52,102 nucleotides of DNA from DASRRB01 sp036732755 (lineage in GTDB: Bacteria; Planctomycetota; B15-G4; SIAN01), in contig DAINBU010000017.1 in assembly GCA_036732755.1 (NCBI GenBank), positions 1-52,102 on the forward strand, given 5' to 3'. Every line of letters begins with the position of its first letter. Position 1 is the stretch's first letter. Shown here one piece after another: positions 47,518 to 52,102 of the stretch. The position numbers were made by a program, and so were the translations under genes. The notes below the pieces were generated by a model. That model did not search any database, had not been told where the DNA came from, and saw only the letters and a program-made list of their open reading frames with translations.

Positions 47518-48930
47518 TCAGAACTGGAAGTAGAGGAACGGGTTGTCGGACTGCGAGAAGAGCGCGAGCACGCTCCACGCGAAGGCCGCGAGCATCAGGG
47601 CGTTCAGCGCGAAGCTGGTCCGGGCGCGCACCGCGAGGATGCGCGTCTCGACGCCGCCCCAGGTGATCGCCGCGCACGCGACGAGCGCCGCGAGGTACCA
47701 CGGCTGCAGGACGAGCCCCTCGACCACCGCGCGCCCCGAGTGCGTCCCGATGCCGCCGAACATCGCCTCGAGGTAGCGCCGCCCGTCGCCCAGCGTCGCG
47801 CAGCGGAAAACGATCCAGTTGAACTGGAACAGGAACGCCAGCACGGCGACGCGCAGCGGCCGCGGCAGGAACCACCACAGACACCCCTTCCCGCTCCAGC
47901 GCTCGAGCACCAGCATCAGCCCGTGCGCGCCGCCCCAGATGAGGTAGCGCCAGGCCGCGCCGTGCCACAGCCCGCCGAGCAGGAACGTGATCATCGTGTT
48001 GCGCGCGACCTTCCACTTCGCGCCGCGGCTCCCGCCGAGCGGGATGAAGACGTAGTCGCGCAGGAAGGTCGTGAGCGAGAGGTGCCAGCGCTGCCAGAAC
48101 TCGGTGAAGCTCGCCGCCTTGTAGGGCGAGGCGAAGTTCTCCACGAACGTGAAGCCGAACATCTTCCCGAGCCCGATCGCCATGTCGCTGTAGCCGGAGA
48201 AGTCGAAGTAGAGCTGGAAGTAGAAGCAGAGCAGCCCGAACCACGCGGCCAGCGGACCGAGCGACTGCGCGTGGTCGAAGCAGAGCGTCGCCGGCTCGCT
48301 CAGCGTGTTGGCGAGCAGCACCTTCTTCACGAAGCCCGCCATGAAGACGAAGACGCCGTGGCGGAACATCTCGCCGCGCTGCGGGCGCTCGACCAGCTGG
48401 TCGGCGATGTCCTGGTAGCGGACGATCGGTCCGGCGATCAGCTGCGGGAAGAGGGCGACGAAGCAGGAGAAGTCGGCCAGGCTGCGGGCGCGGCGCGCCG
48501 TGCCGCGGTAGAGGTCGATCGCGTAGGACATCGACTGGAACGTGTAGAAGCTGATCCCGATCGGGAGCACGATCTCGACCACCGGGAACGGCGTGCGGCC
48601 GAACGCGGCGAGCAGCCGGTTCAGGTTCTCCTCGGCGAACATGAAGTACTTGAAGAAGCCGAGCAGCGTCAGGTTCGACGCGATCGAGACCAGCAGCACC
48701 GCCTTCTTGCGGCGCGGCGTCGCCCCCGGCGCGCACATGAGGACGCCGGCCGACCAGTCGATCAGCGTCGACAGGAACATCAGCCCGGAGAACCACGGCT
48801 TCCACCAGCCGTAGAAGACGTAGGAGACGATCGTCAGGAACGCGTTGCGCCAGCGGACCGGAAGCGCGTAGTTCCCGACCAGGACGATCGGCAGGAAATA
48901 GAAGAGGAAGATCTGGCTCGAGAAGACCAT
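47518..48930 (-). CDS. MBOAT family O-acyltransferase, AlgI-like
   Basis: 470 residues with about 11-12 membrane segments. AlgI landmarks are 'MVFSSQIFLFYFLPIVLVGN' at the start, 'LLGFFKYFMF', 'LPIGISFYTFQSMSYAIDLY', 'FPQLIAGPIVRYQDIADQL', 'FSGYSDMAIGLGKMFG', 'FWQRWHLSLTTFLRDYVFIP', and the catalytic His323 in 'FLLGGLWHGAAWRYLIWG' (AlgI His322). It passes acetyl groups through the membrane for polysaccharide O-acetylation. The SGNH partner follows 10 bases downstream on the same strand. No polymer synthase lies in the window, so the polysaccharide is unknown. Confidence 0.93.
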   Translation of the reverse strand: MVFSSQIFLFYFLPIVLVGNYALPVRWRNAFLTIVSYVFYGWWKPWFSGLMFLSTLIDWSAGVLMCAPGATPRRKKAVLLVSIASNLTLLGFFKYFMFAEENLNRLLAAFGRTPFPVVEIVLPIGISFYTFQSMSYAIDLYRGTARRARSLADFSCFVALFPQLIAGPIVRYQDIADQLVERPQRGEMFRHGVFVFMAGFVKKVLLANTLSEPATLCFDHAQSLGPLAAWFGLLCFYFQLYFDFSGYSDMAIGLGKMFGFTFVENFASPYKAASFTEFWQRWHLSLTTFLRDYVFIPLGGSRGAKWKVARNTMITFLLGGLWHGAAWRYLIWGGAHGLMLVLERWSGKGCLWWFLPRPLRVAVLAFLFQFNWIVFRCATLGDGRRYLEAMFGGIGTHSGRAVVEGLVLQPWYLAALVACAAITWGGVETRILAVRARTSFALNALMLAAFAWSVLALFSQSDNPFLYFQF

Positions 48931-49012
48931 CCGCCCCCCGGTCGCGCGATGGTAGGCAGTGTCGGACTCGCGGCGAACGCGACTTCAGGCGGGAATTCCC
49001 GGCCGGCGGTGC

Positions 49013-50362
49013 TCACTGCCCCGCGATCGCGTCGACCTCCTCGACCGGAGCGGCCGGCGCGGCGGGGCCGGCGGGAGCGCGCCGCTTCCCGTGGAGCCGT
49101 GCGAGCAGGGCGCTGATCGGCAGGCCGGCGGTCGACACCGCGCAGGCGATCCACGCCGCGGCCGCCATGCCGCCGCCTCGCAGCCCGTCGACGACGAACG
49201 AGTCGATCGAGTCGAACAGGCGGTAGAGGCCGGCGTCGATCAGGCTCTTGCTCTGGTACTTCTCGGCGCGGCTCACCACCGTGAACAGCGCCTCGCGCGC
49301 CGGCTTCGCGATGGCGTAGTCGATGCCCTTGAAGCCGATCTGGACCCACTTGATCGCGTCGATCGTGAGGTCGCGCGCGAACGTCGCGAGCCCCGCGACC
49401 CCGGCCAGCGGGAGGAGCGCGAGCGTCCAGCCCAGCCCGATCGTCGCGAGCAGCCGCGCGCTCAGCAGGAGCTGCCCGGCCAGCGCGACCAGCTGCTGCC
49501 AGACGTTCACGCCCGCGTAGTACTCGGTCTGCGCCGCGCGATCGGCGATCTGCGCCTTCACCAGCACGCGCTGGAAGTCGTAGACGAACGCCGACGTGTA
49601 GAGCGAGACGAACATGTAGGCGGCGATCGCGAGCAGGTAGGGCGAGCGCGCGAACAGGACGATGCCGTCGCCGGCGGCGAGGATGCGGCGCTTGGCGCCC
49701 TCCGGCGGCCGCCACGGCGAGGGCGGCGCGTGGCGCGCGAGCCGCAGCGCGCAGAACGACGCGAGCTCGAGCAGCACGATCGTCGGCCAGATCAGCCCGG
49801 CCGGCGCGATCCAGCGGTGGTCCTGCGAATACTGCGTCGCGAGCGACGCGAGCAGCGCGCCCGCCGTCCCGCCCGCCGCGATCCACGCGAAGAGGCGCCG
49901 CCCCTGGTCGCGCGTGAAGACGTCGGCCATGAAGCCCCAGAACTGCGAGATCACGAGCAGGTTGAACGCGCTCACGCCGTTGTAGAAGGCCTGCGCCGAG
50001 AACAGGAACCGCGGCGACTTCTCGTCGCGCAGCAGGAAGAAGAAGACGACGAAGCTCGCCTCGAAGAAGCGGTGCACCCACGGGATGAAGCGTTGGCGCG
50101 GGAAGCTGCCGACCAGCGACCAGTACGGGATCAGCAGCACCGTGCAGGCGATCAGCGTCCCGAGCCAGAGGGTTGCGAGACTCTTCGAAGCGGTCCCGAG
50201 CGCCTCGCGGTAGGGCTTGACGACGTTGTAGGACGCCATCATGCAGAAGCCGTACGCCGCCGCGAGCGCGACCGGCGCCGTCTCGCCGCGCCTCAGCTCG
50301 ACGAGCCCGAAGAACCTTCGCGAGGGCGCGCCGTCCGCCGCTCCGCTCGCGTCGGCCGTCAC
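49013..50362 (-). CDS. ATP/ADP-carrier-like (NTT/Npt1-related) MFS-fold transporter
   Basis: 449 residues with 11-12 hydrophobic segments. The region 'FFGLVELRRGETAPVALAAA' followed by 'YGFCMMASYNVVKPYREALG' resembles the first helix and following Arg-Asp motif of the NTP/NDP exchange transporter family ('RP.RDEMG'). 'FWGFMADVFTRDQGRRLFAW' is the conserved loop, and 'KPAREALFTVVSRAEKYQSK' is typical of these non-parasite homologues. Free-living bacteria carry such relatives, and their substrate is mostly unknown. The GTG at 50362 lies one base after the stop of the epimerase gene, so both are in one transcript. Confidence 0.75.
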   Translation of the reverse strand: MTADASGAADGAPSRRFFGLVELRRGETAPVALAAAYGFCMMASYNVVKPYREALGTASKSLATLWLGTLIACTVLLIPYWSLVGSFPRQRFIPWVHRFFEASFVVFFFLLRDEKSPRFLFSAQAFYNGVSAFNLLVISQFWGFMADVFTRDQGRRLFAWIAAGGTAGALLASLATQYSQDHRWIAPAGLIWPTIVLLELASFCALRLARHAPPSPWRPPEGAKRRILAAGDGIVLFARSPYLLAIAAYMFVSLYTSAFVYDFQRVLVKAQIADRAAQTEYYAGVNVWQQLVALAGQLLLSARLLATIGLGWTLALLPLAGVAGLATFARDLTIDAIKWVQIGFKGIDYAIAKPAREALFTVVSRAEKYQSKSLIDAGLYRLFDSIDSFVVDGLRGGGMAAAAWIACAVSTAGLPISALLARLHGKRRAPAGPAAPAAPVEEVDAIAGQ

Positions 50363-50363
50363 T

Positions 50364-51539
50364 TCAGGACTTCTTCGGGCCGCCGCCCGACTTCGACTTC
50401 TCGTGCAGCGCCGCCAGCGCCGCGCTCTCGCGTTGCCGGGTCATCGGAAAGTTGCCCTTGCGCTTCGTGGCGCGATACCACTCGAGCGTGTCGCGCGCCG
50501 TCTCGACCGGGCTGCGGAAGACGAGGCCCGCCTTCACGGCCCGCTCGACGCTGATCGACGTGAGCCCGCCGCCCGGCTGGCGCGGCGAGATCCAGACCGG
50601 CAGGTCGCTCCAGCCCGAGATCTTGTTCGCGTCGAGGAAGTCGTCGGGCGCCCACGTGAACTTCGCGTCGCTCTGCGCCGCCTCCTTGCACGCCTCGAGC
50701 ATCTTCCCGACCTCCATCCCGCCGAGCGGGCCGGTCGCGTTCATCACGCCGACCGTCGCCTTCTCGAGGCAGAGCACGATGAAGTCGGCGAGGTCGCGCA
50801 CGTCGACGAACTGGACCGGATCCTCCGGCTGGCCGGGCGCGAGGACCTCGCCGCCGTCGGCGACGCGCACCGGCCAGTAGGTGTAGCGATCGCTGTCGTC
50901 GTCGGGGCCGACGATGAGGCCGGGGCGGACGTTGGTCACCTGGCCGGGCATCTCCTTCTCCGCGGCCTGCTCGCACAGCGCCTTCAACGCGCCGTAGTTG
51001 GCGCCGATCGTCTTGGTCGTCTCGGGATCGACGTTGGCCGGCATCTGCGCGAGCGGCGCCGACTCGTCCGCGCCCGCCTTGTCGAGCGGTTGATAGACGG
51101 AGATCGTCGAGACGAACACGTACTGGTTCACGTGGTCGCCGAGCAGCGCCGCCGATTCGCGCACCTGCTTGGGGAAGTACCCGCTCGTGTCGACCACCGC
51201 GTCCCACTCGCGCCCCTCGAGCGCCTTCAAGTCGCCGGTGCTGCGGTCGCCGCGCAGCTTCTCGAGGTCGGGGAAGGCGGCCGGGTCGGTCTTGCCGCGG
51301 TTGAACAGCGTCATCGTGTGGCCGCGCGCGACGGCGCGCCGCACGATGCACGGTCCGAGGAAGCCGGTGCCGCCGAGGATCAGGAGCTTCAGCGGTTTCG
51401 CCGCCTTCGCGACCGGCGGCGCGGCGGACGGCGCGTGCTTCGGCGCGGGCGCGCCCTGTCGAGCGGCGGCGAGGCGGTTCGCCGCGAGCGCCGCGGCGAG
51501 CAGCGAGGAAGTGCGCAGGAACTCGCGGCGGGTCGGCAC
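50364..51539 (-). CDS. Tat-exported NAD-dependent epimerase/dehydratase-like protein
   Basis: 391 residues. A twin-arginine signal ('PTRREFLRTSSLLAAALAAN') comes first and indicates export in folded form with cofactor bound. An Ala/Pro linker follows, then an extended SDR domain with 'LKLLILGGTGFLGPCIVRRA' (glycine motif), 'VNQYVFVSTISVYQ', a YxxxK-like 'YGALKALCEQ', 'NVRPGLIVGPDDDSDRYTYW' and 'VQFVDVRDLADFIVLCLE'. Secreted nucleotide-sugar epimerase-like proteins of this type are frequent in planctomycetes; the substrate is unknown. The GTG at 51539 has GAGGAG seven bases upstream. An upstream GTG at 51554 is possible. Confidence 0.85.
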   Translation of the reverse strand: MPTRREFLRTSSLLAAALAANRLAAARQGAPAPKHAPSAAPPVAKAAKPLKLLILGGTGFLGPCIVRRAVARGHTMTLFNRGKTDPAAFPDLEKLRGDRSTGDLKALEGREWDAVVDTSGYFPKQVRESAALLGDHVNQYVFVSTISVYQPLDKAGADESAPLAQMPANVDPETTKTIGANYGALKALCEQAAEKEMPGQVTNVRPGLIVGPDDDSDRYTYWPVRVADGGEVLAPGQPEDPVQFVDVRDLADFIVLCLEKATVGVMNATGPLGGMEVGKMLEACKEAAQSDAKFTWAPDDFLDANKISGWSDLPVWISPRQPGGGLTSISVERAVKAGLVFRSPVETARDTLEWYRATKRKGNFPMTRQRESAALAALHEKSKSGGGPKKS

Positions 51540-51546
51540 GGGGTCG

Positions 51547-51552
51547 CTCCTC
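51547..51552 (-). promoter_or_regulatory. Ribosome binding site (GAGGAG) of the epimerase-like gene
   Basis: GAGGAG on the minus strand, seven bases before the GTG at 51539. It decides between two in-frame GTG starts in favour of the one directly before the twin-arginine motif. Confidence 0.65.
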
Positions 51553-51724
51553 ACGGACGGGCGCGGCCGAGATCGGCGGCGAGCGGGACGGCGCCGTCTT
51601 ACGCGACTGCGCCGCCGCGAGTTTCCGAAAAGTCCTCGATCGGCGACAGCCGCGTGCGTCATCATTGGGCGCTCCGGCGGACGTCGCCATCGCGACCCGC
51701 CGCGCCCCACCGCAGGAACCCGCG

Positions 51725-52039
51725 ATGTCCGCCGACTCCGAGATCGTCTCCGTGCGCGCGCTCGAGATCCTCGACTCGCGCGGCAACCCGACCGTGAAGG
51801 CGTACGTCGAGCTCGTCGACGGCTCGAAGGGCGAGGCCGCCGTGCCGTCGGGCGCGAGCACCGGGACGCACGAGGCGGTCGAGCTGCGCGACGGCGACGC
51901 GGCGCGCTACGGCGGCAAGGGGGTGAAGCGGGCGGTCGCCAACGTGGTCGAGCGCATCGGCCCCGCGCTGGTCGGCCGCGACGCGCTCGACCAGGGTGTC
52001 TGCGACTGTGCGATGCTTGTTTTCGACGGCATGTTTTAG
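51725..52039 (+). CDS. eno: Enolase, N-terminal part, interrupted by in-frame TAG near the window edge
   Basis: Enolase turns 2-phosphoglycerate into phosphoenolpyruvate in glycolysis. The start 'SEIVSVRALEILDSRGNPTV' and 'AAVPSGASTGTHEAVELRDG' and 'YGGKGVKRAVANVVERIGPA' match enolase exactly. After 'ALVGRDALDQ' (to about 51993) the sequence degrades: 'GVCDCAMLVFDGMF' is followed by TAG (52037-52039). Then the same frame continues with recognisable enolase ('KAQLGANALNAVSFAIARAA') to the window end. The damaged stretch uses A/T-ending codons (GGT, TGT, CTT, GTT, TTT, AAA, GCT, AAT), unlike everything before it. A sequencing or assembly fault at a contig end is the simplest reading; a real pseudogene is possible. 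The full gene would need about 320 more codons. Confidence 0.85.
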   Translation: MSADSEIVSVRALEILDSRGNPTVKAYVELVDGSKGEAAVPSGASTGTHEAVELRDGDAARYGGKGVKRAVANVVERIGPALVGRDALDQGVCDCAMLVFDGMF

Positions 52040-52102
52040 AAAGCGCAGCTCGGCGCTAATGCGCTGAACGCGGTCTCGTTCGCGATCGCGCGCGCGGCCG
52101 CG

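Noticed and set aside
52037..52039. TAG in enolase as a recoded amino acid codon
   Set aside because: TAG is used as an ordinary stop at 14067-14069, there is no conserved residue to preserve at the site, and the neighbouring bases are also corrupted.
1..52102. CRISPR arrays, insertion sequences, prophage or integron features
   Set aside because: No evenly spaced repeats, no transposase or integrase-like protein, and no terminal inverted repeats with target duplications were found by reading.

Overview
The window is about 52 kb of very GC-rich bacterial chromosome (roughly 70% G+C by eye) with dense, strongly G/C-ending codons and almost no non-coding space. It carries about 46 protein genes and one tRNA-Asp. 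I see no rRNA, CRISPR array, insertion sequence or phage gene. Both ends cut through genes, so it looks like a contig or an arbitrary slice. Several traits fit a Planctomycetota-like (PVC) lineage: a SpoVG protein with a C-terminal zinc ribbon, a fused type I dehydroquinase/shikimate dehydrogenase, many secreted proteins and lipoproteins, a Tat-exported epimerase-like protein, and long beta-rich C-terminal extensions on secreted proteins. This placement is an inference.

Layout, left to right. 1-4.9 kb: a secreted protein with carboxypeptidase-like repeats (partial, minus), then an ABC exporter pair (NatA/NatB type) and a secreted S41 peptidase-like protein. 4.9-8.4 kb (minus): a nine-heme secreted cytochrome-like protein, two small membrane proteins and tRNA-Asp. 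8.6-9.8 kb: a 6-pyruvoyl-tetrahydropterin synthase overlapping a short-chain dehydrogenase. 9.8-19.9 kb: mostly cell-envelope proteins, namely an unknown lipoprotein, an unknown protein, a TPR protein, a DUF502 membrane protein, an aspartic-protease-like lipoprotein, a C45-like lipoprotein and a GH127-like glycosidase. 19.9-24.4 kb (minus): a CPBP protease operon with a GYF_2 protein, and a DUF2157/GDYXXLXY pair.

24.4-37.7 kb is one long minus-strand run. In transcription order it is ispE, spoVG, a DUF2520 Rossmann protein, aroDE, a DUF3604 PHP-type protein, a sulfatase-like lipoprotein, a GT39-like membrane protein, exonuclease III, a DUF885 lipoprotein and truD. The DUF3604, sulfatase-like and GT39-like genes overlap end to end and look like a translationally coupled surface-glycan or phospho-ester module.

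37.7-42.6 kb: a secreted DUF1028 (Ntn-hydrolase) protein on plus, then on minus psd, pssA, folK, panC (all overlapping) and panD, covering phosphatidylethanolamine, folate and pantothenate synthesis. 42.8-44.5 kb: an ECF sigma factor, a zinc-type anti-sigma factor and a double-zinc-ribbon membrane protein. 44.6-48.9 kb: two AlgX/AlgJ-like SGNH proteins and an AlgI-like MBOAT acyltransferase, which together look like a polysaccharide O-acetylation set. 49.0-52.1 kb: an ATP/ADP-carrier-like transporter, a Tat-exported epimerase-like protein, and the start of enolase, which is interrupted by an in-frame TAG inside an abnormal low-GC patch right at the window edge.

Two recurring design features stand out. 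Many neighbouring genes are joined by 4-base GTGA or ATGA stop/start overlaps. Several convergent gene pairs end in hairpins that pair the two stop codons with each other.
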